Origin: Halobellus litoreus
GTDB lineage: Archaea; Halobacteriota; Halobacteria; Halobacteriales; Haloferacaceae
Direction: 5' to 3'
DNA: 64,000 nucleotides
Assembly (NCBI RefSeq): GCF_024464595.1
Contig: NZ_JANHAW010000001.1
Coordinates: forward strand, 1 to 64,000
The notes below the pieces were generated by a model that saw only the letters and a list, made by a program, of their open reading frames with translations, was not told the origin of the DNA and made no database searches. A program made the translations under genes and the position numbers. Positions 34,953 to 44,089 of this stretch are shown one piece after another (within the stretch, counting starts at the first letter, position 1; each line of letters begins with the position of its first letter).

Positions 34953-37406
34953 ATGAACTCAGACCCAGACGCCTGCCGATTACTCGAGGGACCGACCGCG
35001 GAACTGCTCGCGTGGCACCGGGGGGTGCAATCGAGTCACGACGACGACTTCGCGGCCGCGACCGAGCTGACGACCCGGTTGGGTGCGCATCTGACGACCG
35101 ATGGACACGCCGAGGTCGGTTTCTGGACGCCCGACCTCGTCGACGCCGGCGTGCCAGAATCGGCGGTGTATCTGGAGGTGCTCACGCCGCCTGCGGACCT
35201 CGATCCCGGCGCGACGGACGCCCGCGAGGTGACGTTCGACCGCTCGCGCGTTCCGCTGGAACGCGAGGGCGAATACCACTGGGGCGTCGTCGCCGGGATG
35301 CGACCCGGAACGCGCGAACGCGTCGGCTCGCTCTACCGGCTGACGTACCGGTCGGCGGACGGGGCGTGGGAGACGATCGCGGACCCGCTCGCGTACTCCG
35401 TCCCGTTCGGGCCGTTCGCGCCCGCGGAGTTCTACGACGTCGACCGACTCGACGAGACGCGCTCGGACCGACGCTACTTCGAGACCCTGGGGACCGACGA
35501 CGAGCGCGTCGCGACTACCGACGACGACGGCCTCCCGCGGATCGAACCGGCGACGAGTATGCTCGAAATCCACCCCGGAACCGCCACGAATCGCGGGTCG
35601 CTGGCCGGTCTCGCCGACGAATACGAGTCCATCGGCGAAGCGCAGCGGGGCGACGAGGACCTCGACGCCTGGCAACGGAACTTCGTCGGGTACGACGCCG
35701 TGCAACTGATGCCCGTCGAACCCCTCACCGAGAGCGAGGACTCGCCGGCGTTCTGGACGGTCGATTCGACCACAGAGGAGTCGCTGACGGCGACCGTCGC
35801 GCGCCCGGGGGCGATCAACTGGGGGTACGACATCGTCGTCTCGGCGTTCTCCGCGCCGAACCCGGCGATTCTGGAGTCCGGACGACCGGACGAACTCGTC
35901 GACCTCATCGCCGCCTGTCACGGGCTTCCGCGGCCGATCAAGGTGGTGTTCGACGTCGCGCTCGGCCACGCCGACGACCGCGGGGCGGAACTGCTCGCCG
36001 ACCGGTTCGTTCTCGGACCGGGAATGTACGGCAAGCACCTCGATTACACCGAGCCGACGGCCCGGGCGGTCTTCCTGGAGCTCCAGCGCCGGAAAATGGA
36101 CTTCGGGGCGGACGGGATCCGCGTCGACGGGGCGCAGGATTTCACCTCCTACGACCCCGAGGCCGGCGAAATGTATCACGACGACGAGTTCCTCGCGGAG
36201 ATGGACCGGGTCGTCCAGGAGGTCGCCGGCACCGAGTACCGCCCGTGGATGATCTACGAGGACGGCCGCCCGTGGCCGCGCGAGGACTGGGAACTGGCCT
36301 CCTCGTACCGCGCGCTGACCGAACAGCACCCGCACGCGTTCCAGTGGTCGCCGGTCACGTTCGCACACAACACGCCCGCGCTTCTCACGTTCTGGGCGAC
36401 GAAGTGGTGGCGTATCCGCGAAATCGGCGAGTTCGGGAGCCGGTGGATCACGGGCGTCGCGAACCACGACACCGTCCGCCGCGGGACGCAGATCGACCCG
36501 ACGACGGCGTTCACCCGGTCACCGATAAACCCGTATCTGGGCGACGGGTTCCCGGAGACCCTCGACGAGGCCTACGACAACGCCGCCGCGTCGATGCTGT
36601 TTCACGCCTTTCTCCCCGGCGTGCCGATGGACTTCGCCCACGCGAATATGCGCGCGCCGTGGGGGTTCGTCCGCGACACCGACGACACGTGGAACGTCAA
36701 AGTCGTCGCCGAGGAGGCGAACTTCCTCCACTGGCAGGTACGGGAGTCCGACTTCGCGGACGACCGGTTCTTCGAGCGGGTGAAGTCGCTCGGCTTCGAG
36801 TCGCTCGCCGAACTCCAGACGTTTATGGACGCGCTGGCGGCCGCGGTCGACGCCACGGACTACGATTTGGACGCGGTGGCGGCGATGCTGTCGGCGATCG
36901 ATCCGCCGTTCGAGGGGAGCGACGACGGCCTCACGCCCGCGGCTCTCGAAGCCTACGCCGACGCGTGGGTCCGGGACGTCGAGGCGTTTTCCACCCTCGA
37001 TCACTGGCGGGACGCGCAGGTGGAGAGACGAACGCGGTTCCGCCTGCGGACCCGGGAGTTCCGCCAGGAGCGGGAGTGGCTCCGCGGGGACCTCCGGGAC
37101 GACGAGTACTTCACCTACCGACACCCGACGGAGGGGACCGTGCTCTACTATGGCCTCCGCCGCGCGCCACCCGGGGCCCCCGACGCCGAGGAACTCCTGT
37201 TCGCGGGGAATATGGAGGGGGTCGCGGTCGAAGTCTCGCCGGACTCGCTCGCGGCCGACGCGGCGGCGGACGCGAACGCCCCGTCGATTCCGACAGACGG
37301 GTGGGACCCCGCGCTGGTCTCGGCGGGGGCCGAGGAAGTGATAGCGTCCCCACCCGCAGTGACGCTCGGAAACGCCGAGGCGGTCGTCTGGAGACGGGAG
37401 CCCTGA
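34953..37406 (+). CDS. GH13-like hydrolase, possibly glucosylglycerol hydrolase (GghA-like)
   Basis: An 817-residue cytoplasmic protein. The N-terminal 130 residues are a beta domain (HAEVGFWTPDLVDAGVPESAVYLEVLTP), then a barrel with a variant region I (VVFDVALGHADD, Gly where Asn is usual), region II GIRVDGAQDF with the nucleophile Asp, a probable acid Glu in MIYEDGRPWP, and region IV GVANHDTV. Length, the odd region I and the FHAFLPGVPMDFAHANMRAPWGF segment recall the GghA family, which splits the compatible solute glucosylglycerol into glucose and glycerol. This is family memory, not a search. It follows the amylase closely; with glycerol kinase elsewhere in the window the products could be used. 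Other alpha-glucosides are possible substrates. Confidence 0.68.
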   Translation: MNSDPDACRLLEGPTAELLAWHRGVQSSHDDDFAAATELTTRLGAHLTTDGHAEVGFWTPDLVDAGVPESAVYLEVLTPPADLDPGATDAREVTFDRSRVPLEREGEYHWGVVAGMRPGTRERVGSLYRLTYRSADGAWETIADPLAYSVPFGPFAPAEFYDVDRLDETRSDRRYFETLGTDDERVATTDDDGLPRIEPATSMLEIHPGTATNRGSLAGLADEYESIGEAQRGDEDLDAWQRNFVGYDAVQLMPVEPLTESEDSPAFWTVDSTTEESLTATVARPGAINWGYDIVVSAFSAPNPAILESGRPDELVDLIAACHGLPRPIKVVFDVALGHADDRGAELLADRFVLGPGMYGKHLDYTEPTARAVFLELQRRKMDFGADGIRVDGAQDFTSYDPEAGEMYHDDEFLAEMDRVVQEVAGTEYRPWMIYEDGRPWPREDWELASSYRALTEQHPHAFQWSPVTFAHNTPALLTFWATKWWRIREIGEFGSRWITGVANHDTVRRGTQIDPTTAFTRSPINPYLGDGFPETLDEAYDNAAASMLFHAFLPGVPMDFAHANMRAPWGFVRDTDDTWNVKVVAEEANFLHWQVRESDFADDRFFERVKSLGFESLAELQTFMDALAAAVDATDYDLDAVAAMLSAIDPPFEGSDDGLTPAALEAYADAWVRDVEAFSTLDHWRDAQVERRTRFRLRTREFRQEREWLRGDLRDDEYFTYRHPTEGTVLYYGLRRAPPGAPDAEELLFAGNMEGVAVEVSPDSLAADAAADANAPSIPTDGWDPALVSAGAEEVIASPPAVTLGNAEAVVWRREP

Positions 37407-37500
37407 TCGAGAGACCGTCCACCGACTCGGTCCCTGGAGACCGTCGACGCGTCGTCGGAAACCCACAGATACGAGTTACCCCCGTTCCTATTGCCACGTA

Positions 37501-37752
37501 GTGACAGACTCGTACGTCTGCCCGCACTGCGGGCACATCGAAGAACGCCCCTATCGGGTCCGGCTCATCGTCTTCACCTGTCCCGACTGCGGGGAGAACG
37601 GACGGTTTATTCACGCGTCCCTCGTCGACCGGCTAGACGAGGTCCCCGAACCCCAGCGCCCCGAGAACTGGGAGGAGATGCCGCTCGACGACCGACTGCA
37701 GTACGCGATCCGCGAGGGGCTCCTCGAAATGAGTTTCACCGGACCGATCTGA
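37501..37752 (+). CDS. Small zinc-ribbon protein
   Basis: An 83-residue protein from a GTG start. CPHC (about 7-10) and CPDC (about 28-31) form a two-knuckle zinc ribbon. The rest has no recognised domain: DRLDEVPEPQRPENWEEMPLDDRLQYAIREGLLEM is an acidic, helix-rich tail. Such proteins often act as adaptors in transcription, translation or DNA repair. It lies 94 bp after the GghA-like gene on the same strand and converges with the glycosyltransferase gene 54 bp away. Function unknown; the cysteine pattern makes the gene real. Confidence 0.8.
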   Translation: MTDSYVCPHCGHIEERPYRVRLIVFTCPDCGENGRFIHASLVDRLDEVPEPQRPENWEEMPLDDRLQYAIREGLLEMSFTGPI

Positions 37753-37806
37753 CGGTCGGCCGGCGCAGCGCGCCGGCCGCCACGACCGCCACCGAAGGCC
37801 CGCCGC

Positions 37807-40011
37807 TCAGGACGCGACGCGCGCGTCCGTCGCCACCGTGACGCCGTCGACGTAGTCGCCGTCCGGGCCGACCCACGTCCCCTCGTATCCGCACTCGGTC
37901 GTCAGCCGGCAGACTCGGGTCTCGGGCGGCCAGACGGCCCGCACTCCTTCCTCGGCGTCGCCGTCGACGGTAACCTCCTGTCTGTAGGTGACGCTCGATC
38001 CGCCGACGCCGACGAACGTCACGACGAGGTCGACCTCCGCCCCGTCGTCTGCGAGGGGCACGTCCCGGAAGCGCGTCCCGCCCTCGTACTCCAGGTTCTC
38101 CGCCCGCGCGGCGTCGGGGCCGATGGTCCACTCGACGGTGACGGTGTCGTTCGCCCGCGCGCCCTCGGGGACGCTGTAGCGGGCGTACCCCTCGGGCGTC
38201 TCGATGCGGACGCTCGCGGTCGTCGCCTCGCCCGGGACGCCGACGGTCGTGGTGGCCCGGACCGACTCGCCCTCGAGGACGCGGAGCCGCTGGAGGTCCG
38301 AGTTCACGGGGAAGTACGCGCCGGTCCAGTCCCCCCGGTAGGTGAACCGATACGGTGTCCGGTTGGTCGCCGCCAGGACCGCCAGGTCGCGTTCGGGACC
38401 CCCGTCGGTCGCGTAGACGACGTCGCCGTCGTAGCCGCCGCCGGAGCGGAGGTACTGGAACGGGTGCGCCTGCCAGTCGCCGTACGGATCGGGCGTGAAC
38501 ACGAGCGCGTCGTCGAAGGAGCGATCCTCGACGGGTTCGTAGGTCGCTTCCAGACTGTCGGTCCGGCGCTCGTTCGCCGCGAACGGCTCATCGACGACCG
38601 CCGCCTCCGCGGAGGCGACGACCGGCGCGGAGACGACGAGGGCGACGAGGAGCACGAGTCGGGCGCGGCGTCGCGTGGTCCGCTCGCGGAGCAGCGACCC
38701 CGCACCGCGGACGAGAAACGCGACGCCGGCCGCGCCGAACACCGCGACCGGAACGAGCGCGTCGAAGTGGTAGAACGGCCCGAGGAGGTCGATGAGGCCG
38801 TTCCGGAGTCCGTTGTGCGTCCCCCAGAAGTACGCCTCGCCGAGGAAGACCGACGGGAGGACCGCGAAGAGGACCGCCGCGACCTCACCGCTTCCCATCC
38901 CCGCAGACGGGTCGAAGCGGGTGCCCGCGCCGAGTCCGTTCCGGCCCCGCTCGCGCCACAGCGCGGCGAGGACGCCGACGCCGACCAGCGCCGTCCCCAG
39001 GAGACCCGCAGCGACCCACTCGGTGAAGAAGTACTCGACGATCCGTTCGGTCACGTCGGCCGCGAGCGCCGGCGTGTACTCCCGCTCGTAGTTGAGTATC
39101 TCTCGCGTGCCGAACCCGATGCCGTCCTCGGGCGCGAACGCGGCGTACGGAAAGACGAGGGGATCGCCGGTCACGACCGCGTTGTACGCGAGCGTCACCC
39201 CGACGAACGCCGCGCCGGGGAGCGCGACCGCGAGCGACCGGCCGAGCACGCCGTGGAACCGCGGCGTCCACCCGGAGCGTCGCCAGACTACGCCGAGCGA
39301 GACGAGCGTGTGCGCGATGAACGGGAGCGCGAACAGCACCGCCGTGTAGGGGCGGCAGAAGAACGCCAGCCCGATCGCCGTCCCCGCCGCCGCTCCCCAC
39401 TTCCGACTCCCGGTCCGCGCCGCGCGGACGTAGGCGACCGCGAACGCAACGTTCAGCATCGTCGCCGGCGCGTAGGAGAAGAACGTCGCGGAGGTGAGCA
39501 GGAACAGCGGCGATCCCGCGAGGACCGGCATCGCGAGGAGGCCGACGCGCCGGTCGAACGCGGCCGAGCCGAGGAGATAGACCCCGGCCGCGGTGGCCGT
39601 GGCGACGAGCCCCAGCGCGATGTTCCAGTCGCCGAGGAGCCGTCCGATCGCGAAGATCGCCGGCGCGACCGGCGAATACTTGCTGTACATCCGGATCTCC
39701 CCCCCGACCTCGTCGACGACGAAGAACCACGGACGCACCGCGTCCCAGGGGATGTCCCCGGGCCGAAGGAACAGTTTTGCCTCCAGGAGCATCGCGGCCT
39801 GGTAGAGGTAGACGCCCTCGTCGTCGTTGACCGAGTGGTACGGGAAGAGGTCGACCGCGAGGAAGTAGACGAGTCCGCCGACCGCGAGGGCGAGGACGGT
39901 GGCGATGACCCGCTCGGGGCGCTCACGGGCGGCGGTGACGACGGAGCGGGCGGCGGCGCGGGGAAAACGGACGGCGGCGCGGAGTCGGGAGGTGAGCTGT
40001 CGCCGCGACAC
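37807..40011 (-). CDS. Membrane GT-C-type glycosyltransferase, ArnT/PMT-like
   Basis: A 734-residue polytopic membrane protein. An N-terminal arginine-rich cytoplasmic stretch precedes about 10-12 helices up to residue 480. The first loop holds the acidic motif NDDEGVYLYQAAML (about 62-75), typical of lipid-sugar-dependent GT-C enzymes, followed by MYSKYSPVAPAIFAIG. The C-terminal 240 residues are an outward beta-rich domain. Such proteins move a sugar from a lipid carrier to surface glycoproteins or lipids. The start is only 3 bp after the stop of the iron ABC ATPase, on the same strand, so it is probably the last gene of that iron-regulated operon. Acceptor and sugar unknown. Confidence 0.8.
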   Translation of the reverse strand: MSRRQLTSRLRAAVRFPRAAARSVVTAARERPERVIATVLALAVGGLVYFLAVDLFPYHSVNDDEGVYLYQAAMLLEAKLFLRPGDIPWDAVRPWFFVVDEVGGEIRMYSKYSPVAPAIFAIGRLLGDWNIALGLVATATAAGVYLLGSAAFDRRVGLLAMPVLAGSPLFLLTSATFFSYAPATMLNVAFAVAYVRAARTGSRKWGAAAGTAIGLAFFCRPYTAVLFALPFIAHTLVSLGVVWRRSGWTPRFHGVLGRSLAVALPGAAFVGVTLAYNAVVTGDPLVFPYAAFAPEDGIGFGTREILNYEREYTPALAADVTERIVEYFFTEWVAAGLLGTALVGVGVLAALWRERGRNGLGAGTRFDPSAGMGSGEVAAVLFAVLPSVFLGEAYFWGTHNGLRNGLIDLLGPFYHFDALVPVAVFGAAGVAFLVRGAGSLLRERTTRRRARLVLLVALVVSAPVVASAEAAVVDEPFAANERRTDSLEATYEPVEDRSFDDALVFTPDPYGDWQAHPFQYLRSGGGYDGDVVYATDGGPERDLAVLAATNRTPYRFTYRGDWTGAYFPVNSDLQRLRVLEGESVRATTTVGVPGEATTASVRIETPEGYARYSVPEGARANDTVTVEWTIGPDAARAENLEYEGGTRFRDVPLADDGAEVDLVVTFVGVGGSSVTYRQEVTVDGDAEEGVRAVWPPETRVCRLTTECGYEGTWVGPDGDYVDGVTVATDARVAS

Positions 40012-40014
40012 GGC

Positions 40015-41235
40015 TCACTCGCCGTATCGGGAGTCGTCCTCGGGACGCTGTTCGCGGGGGAACCACGCGAGTTCGTGGTCGGCGTCGAGTTCGAGGTCGA
40101 CCGGTCCCTCTTTCGGGATGTTCTCGTCGTGGTTGTGCATACACTGGATCGACTCGCCGGTGTCGAGTTCGACCTCGTAGAGGAACGTCGGGCCGAGGTA
40201 CCGCCGGGCGACGACCGCCCCGCAACTCGATTCCACGCCGTCGCAGTCGAGGCGACGGACGCTCACGTCGTCGGGGCGGACGAGCAGGTCGATCCGCGTG
40301 TGATCGTACTCGGCGGCGAGACCGTGGATCTGCTCGCGCGGGACGGTTCCGAGGTCGGTCTCGACGACGTCGCCCGAGACGTAGCCCGGGACGAAGCTCG
40401 CGTAGCCCAGGAAGGCCGCGACGAAGCGCGACTCGGGGTGCTGGAAGACGCCCTCCGGATCGCCGATCTGTTCGATCTGGCCGTCGTTCATCACGGCCAC
40501 GCGGTCGGAGATGGAGAGCGCCTCCTCCTGGTCGTGGGTGACGGAAACCGCCGTGACGCCGGTCTCTTTGATGATCTGTCGAACCTCCTCGCGCATCTCG
40601 ACGCGGAGGTCGACGTCGAGGTTCGAGAACGGCTCGTCGAGGAGCAGGATCTCCGGCTCCGGGGCCAGCGAGCGCGCGAGGGCGACGCGCTGCTGTTGCC
40701 CGCCGGAGAGCTGATCGGGGTAGCTGTCGCCCTGGTCGGCCAGGTCGACGAGTTCGAGCAGCTCGTCCACGCGCTCTCGAACCTCGTCGTCGGGCCGGTC
40801 CTTCAGCCCGAACGCGACGTTCTCCCGCGCCGTGAGGTGCGGGAAGAGCGCGAACTCCTGGAAGACGACGCCGACGCCGCGTTCCTCGGGTGGGACGAAC
40901 GTCGACCCCGACACCGATCGGCCGTTCAGCCGCACCGCGCCGCCGTCGGGCTTCTCGAGGCCGGCGACCAGCCGAAGCGTCGTCGTCTTCCCACAGCCCG
41001 AGGGGCCGAGCAGCGTCAGGATCTCTCCCTCGTGGACCGACAGGGAGAGTCCCTCGACGACCGTTTCGGTCCCGTAGGACTTCCGGAGGCCGTCCAGTTC
41101 GAGGACGACGTCGCCCGCGGTGTTCGCCGCCAGGGGGCCGGTCGGCGACTCCGCGTCCGCCGGGCCGTCGCCGGCCGCCGTTTCCGAGCGCTGCTCCGTC
41201 TCCGACTCCACCGCAGTCTGCGTGCTATTTGACAT
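40015..41235 (-). CDS. Fe3+-type ABC transporter ATP-binding protein (FbpC-like)
   Basis: A 406-residue ATPase. After a polar N-terminal extension of about 45 residues come Walker A LLGPSGCGKTTTLR, the Q-loop VVFQEFALF, the signature LSGGQQQRVALARSL, Walker B ILLLDEPFSNLD and the switch His VSVTHDQEEA. A C-terminal regulatory beta domain (about 285-395) is typical of FbpC, CysA and PotA. Its start overlaps the permease 3' end by 11 bp, a coupled arrangement. With 41225-42838 and 42863-44044 it forms the importer whose promoter has a DtxR-type box. The stop is followed 3 bp later by the GT-C gene. Confidence 0.93.
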   Translation of the reverse strand: MSNSTQTAVESETEQRSETAAGDGPADAESPTGPLAANTAGDVVLELDGLRKSYGTETVVEGLSLSVHEGEILTLLGPSGCGKTTTLRLVAGLEKPDGGAVRLNGRSVSGSTFVPPEERGVGVVFQEFALFPHLTARENVAFGLKDRPDDEVRERVDELLELVDLADQGDSYPDQLSGGQQQRVALARSLAPEPEILLLDEPFSNLDVDLRVEMREEVRQIIKETGVTAVSVTHDQEEALSISDRVAVMNDGQIEQIGDPEGVFQHPESRFVAAFLGYASFVPGYVSGDVVETDLGTVPREQIHGLAAEYDHTRIDLLVRPDDVSVRRLDCDGVESSCGAVVARRYLGPTFLYEVELDTGESIQCMHNHDENIPKEGPVDLELDADHELAWFPREQRPEDDSRYGE

Positions 41236-42838
41236 CGTATCCCTCCTGTCTGAGAATCACGAGCATCGAGAGCCCCGAGACGAACAGCAAGACCAGTGCC
41301 GGCACCGCCGCCTGTCCGAAGTACCCCGATTCATACGCTGTCCAGATATGCGTGACGAGCGTGGTAAAACCCGACGGTCGCAGAAGCAGCGTCGCGGGCA
41401 GTTCCTTCATCGTCGTCAGGAACACGAGCGCCGCGCCGCCGAACAGTCCGGGGGCGACCAACGGGAGCGTGACGTACCGGAACGCGCCCGCGGAGGTCTG
41501 TCCGAGCGTCCGCGCGGCCTCCGGAAGCGCGGGGTCGACCGAGAGGAACGACGCCCGGAGCGACCCGACCGACTGCGGCAGGAAGCGGATCACGTACGCG
41601 AACACCAGGAGATACAGCGTCTGGTAGATCGGCGTCGCGTACTGGCTTCCGAAGAACACCAGCGCGAGGCCGAGGACGACGCCCGGGACGGCGTAGCCGA
41701 CGTAGCTGATCCGCTCGAAGGCCGTCGGGAGGAAGCCGTCGTACCGAGCCGAGAGGTACGCGACCGGGAGGCCGGCGACGACGGCGACGGCGGCGGCCGC
41801 GGTGGCGACGACGACGGAGTTGGTCGCGTAGGACCACTGGAACGCCAGCGACTGGTTCACCGACGCCGAGGCGGTGCCGAGCCAGGAGAGCAAGATCACG
41901 AGCGGAACGACCAGCGCGAGTCCCGCGATCGTGGCCGCGAAGCCCATCGCGGGGTAGCGCCACCTGCCGAGCGACACGACCGCCCGCGAGCGCCCGCCGG
42001 CGGTGGTCCGCTCCTCGCCCCGGACGCGGGACTCCAGCCAGAGGATGAACAGCGTCACTGCGACCAGTTGTAAGGAGAGCAGGGTGGCGGTGTCGCGGCC
42101 GAACGTCCCGAACTCGACGTAGATCACGCGCGTGAACACGTCGTAGCGCATAATCGACGGCGTCCCGAAGTCCGCGAGGACGTAGAGCCCCGCGAGCAGC
42201 GCGCCGGCGGCGACCGCCGGGCGGATCTGGGGGACCGTCACCCGCCGGAACGTCTCCCAGCGGTCGTGTTCGAGCGTCCGCGCGGCGTCGATCAGCGTCG
42301 TGTCCATCGACTTCAGTGCCGCGCGCGCCGTGATGTAGACGTACGGATACGTGTACAGCGTGAGGATCAGGACGGTCCCTTCGAGACCGTAGATCTCCGG
42401 GAGCCGTTCGATCCCGATCGGCGCGAGCAGGCGCTGGAACCCCCCCTGCGGGCCGAACGCCGAGACGAAGGCGAACGCGCCCACGTAGCTCGGGATCACG
42501 AGCGGCAGCGAGACGACGACCGTCCAGAAGCGTCGGAAGGGCAGGTCGGTCCGAACCGTCAGGTACGCGAGCGGGACGCCGATGCCCACGCAGGCGGCCG
42601 TCGTCAGCGTGACCAGAACCGCGCTGTTGAGAAAGACTTCCAGCGTCGTCGGGCGCGTAAGGAGGGCTATCGCCTCCGAGAAGCCGACGTCGAGGCCGGT
42701 CTTGACGAGCCACAGCACCGGAAGAACCACTGCGGCGGCGACGGCGGCCGCGGCGACTGAAACGCCCAGCGGGAGTCGCGTCTGCTCGTCGGCCTCGCCC
42801 GCGTCGTCGTCCGCCGTCGTCCGGTGCTCCGTGGCCAT
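41225..42838 (-). CDS. Fe3+-type ABC transporter permease, fused two-domain (FbpB-like)
   Basis: A 537-residue permease in which both halves of the channel are fused, as in FbpB/ThiP-type importers, with 12 predicted helices. Each half has a coupling loop: IDAARTLEHDRWETFRRVTVPQIRPA (about 180-205) and PEAARTLGQTSAGAFRYVTLPLVAPG (about 445-470). No partner permease gene is therefore needed. The 3' end overlaps the ATPase gene by 11 bp, and the binding-protein gene ends 24 bp upstream. Membrane part of the iron-type importer. Confidence 0.92.
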   Translation of the reverse strand: MATEHRTTADDDAGEADEQTRLPLGVSVAAAAVAAAVVLPVLWLVKTGLDVGFSEAIALLTRPTTLEVFLNSAVLVTLTTAACVGIGVPLAYLTVRTDLPFRRFWTVVVSLPLVIPSYVGAFAFVSAFGPQGGFQRLLAPIGIERLPEIYGLEGTVLILTLYTYPYVYITARAALKSMDTTLIDAARTLEHDRWETFRRVTVPQIRPAVAAGALLAGLYVLADFGTPSIMRYDVFTRVIYVEFGTFGRDTATLLSLQLVAVTLFILWLESRVRGEERTTAGGRSRAVVSLGRWRYPAMGFAATIAGLALVVPLVILLSWLGTASASVNQSLAFQWSYATNSVVVATAAAAVAVVAGLPVAYLSARYDGFLPTAFERISYVGYAVPGVVLGLALVFFGSQYATPIYQTLYLLVFAYVIRFLPQSVGSLRASFLSVDPALPEAARTLGQTSAGAFRYVTLPLVAPGLFGGAALVFLTTMKELPATLLLRPSGFTTLVTHIWTAYESGYFGQAAVPALVLLFVSGLSMLVILRQEGYDVK

Positions 42839-42862
42839 CGTCAGGTTGGTGTCCCCGGACCC

Positions 42863-44044
42863 CTAGAGGACGCCAGTGTCCCGCAGGAGATCGATCGTCC
42901 CCTCGAGGTCCGCGAGTTGTGAGAGGTCTATATCCTCGGGCGGGTTCAACTCGTCGATCGTCGGCAGTCGGCCGATCGGTTCGACCTCGGGGACCAGCGG
43001 GTACTCGAAGGTGGTCCGTGCGAAGTAGTCCTGCGCCTCCGCCGAGAGGAGGTGCCGGACGAAGTTGGCGGCCAGCGTCGAGTCCTCGGCGGTGTCGAGG
43101 ACGCAGGCCCCGGCGACGTTGAACACCGCACCCGCGTCGTTCTGCGTGAACGTGGTTCTCAGCGGGGTCGCGGTGCCGCGACGGGCCAGCACGCGCTGGA
43201 TGTAGTAGTGGTTCGTGAGGCCGGCCGAGATCTCGCCGTCGGCGACGGCGCGTGCGATCTGGAACTCGTCGCCGTACTGGCTCACGCCCAGGTCCTGCAT
43301 TCCGGTCAGCCACTCGCGGGTGGCCTCGTCGCCCTCGAGGATCCGCATCGCGGTGATGAACGCCTGGAACGAGGAGTAGGTCGGTGCCCAGCCGAGTTCG
43401 TCCTCGAAGGCGGCCGTCTCCGGGAACGCCATGATGCTGTCCGGGATGTCCGACTCGGAGAACGTGTTCGTGTTGTACGGGATCGAGCGGGCGCGGCCGG
43501 AGGTTCCGATCCAGTGGCCGTCGGGCGCCCGGAAGTTCTCCGGGACGAAGTCCAGGACCGCTTGCGGGAGTTCCTGCGTCCGGTCGCGTTGGGCCAGTGC
43601 GCCGAGCGCCCCCGCGTTCACCGAGTAGAAGACGTCCGCGGGACTGTTCTGTCCCTCCGTTTCGATCTGGTTCACCAGTTCCGCCGCGGCGTTGTAGAGC
43701 GGCCGGACGGTGAAGTCGTCGTAGCGGTCCTCGATGAACCCGACGAGTTCGCCGACGAGCGCCTCGCCGCGCCCGGAGTACAGCGTCAGTTCGCCTTCGA
43801 GATCGGGCATCTCGGCCATCGAGACGCCCGAGAGTTCGCGTTCGCCGAAGGGGGCCTGTCCGGAGCCGATCTGCTCGGGGGAACTCCCTCCCGTTCCGCC
43901 TCCCCCGCCGGTCTCCGTCTCCGTTTCCGTCTCGGTTCCGTCTCCACCCGGCGTGTTACATCCTGCGACGCCGACGATTCCGGCCGCGGCCGCGGCCTGG
44001 AGGAATCGACGGCGCGTTCGTGGGGTTCCGTTGTGTTCCTTCAT
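42863..44044 (-). CDS. Fe3+-type ABC transporter substrate-binding lipoprotein (FbpA-like)
   Basis: A 393-residue exported lipoprotein. The Tat motif is TRRRFLQAAAAAG and the lipobox is VGVAGC, followed by a Thr/Glu/Gly linker. The mature domain matches FbpA-like binding proteins: LTLYSGRGEALVGELVGFIEDRYDDFTVRPLYNA, ADVFYSVNAGALGAL, FRAPDGHWIGTSGRARSIPYN (the region that often carries ligand tyrosines or arginines), and the late SAEAQDYFARTTFEYPLV. It should bind ferric iron or a chelate at the cell surface. It heads the operon, under the palindrome at 44051-44066 and the TATA box at 44069-44076. Confidence 0.93.
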   Translation of the reverse strand: MKEHNGTPRTRRRFLQAAAAAGIVGVAGCNTPGGDGTETETETETGGGGGTGGSSPEQIGSGQAPFGERELSGVSMAEMPDLEGELTLYSGRGEALVGELVGFIEDRYDDFTVRPLYNAAAELVNQIETEGQNSPADVFYSVNAGALGALAQRDRTQELPQAVLDFVPENFRAPDGHWIGTSGRARSIPYNTNTFSESDIPDSIMAFPETAAFEDELGWAPTYSSFQAFITAMRILEGDEATREWLTGMQDLGVSQYGDEFQIARAVADGEISAGLTNHYYIQRVLARRGTATPLRTTFTQNDAGAVFNVAGACVLDTAEDSTLAANFVRHLLSAEAQDYFARTTFEYPLVPEVEPIGRLPTIDELNPPEDIDLSQLADLEGTIDLLRDTGVL

Positions 44045-44050
44045 AGTTGG

Positions 44051-44076
44051 TTTAGGCCTGCCTAAAACGTATATAC
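44051..44076 (-). promoter_or_regulatory. DtxR/IdeR-type operator and TATA box of the iron operon
   Basis: A near-perfect palindrome TTTAGG-CCTG-CCTAAA (44051-44066) matches the consensus of DtxR-family metalloregulators (TTAGG, spacer, CCTAA). It lies between the ATG (44044) and the TATA box GTATATAC (44069-44076), which is centred 28 bp before the ATG. A metal-loaded repressor on this box would block initiation, so the importer should be on when iron is scarce. Confidence 0.8.
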
Positions 44077-44089
44077 TTTCCGATACTAT

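Noticed and set aside
35012-37501. 829-codon frame overlapping the GghA-like gene
   Set aside because: Arg/Gly-rich out-of-frame shadow of a gene with clear GH13 motifs.
37734-37745. TTTCACCGGA resembling an origin box
   Set aside because: Only the first 10 bases match; it lies in the zinc-ribbon coding end with no others nearby, so chance.
38464-41232. 922-codon plus-strand frame opposite the ABC ATPase and GT-C genes
   Set aside because: Low-complexity Arg/Glu-rich shadow of the minus-strand genes; no domain.
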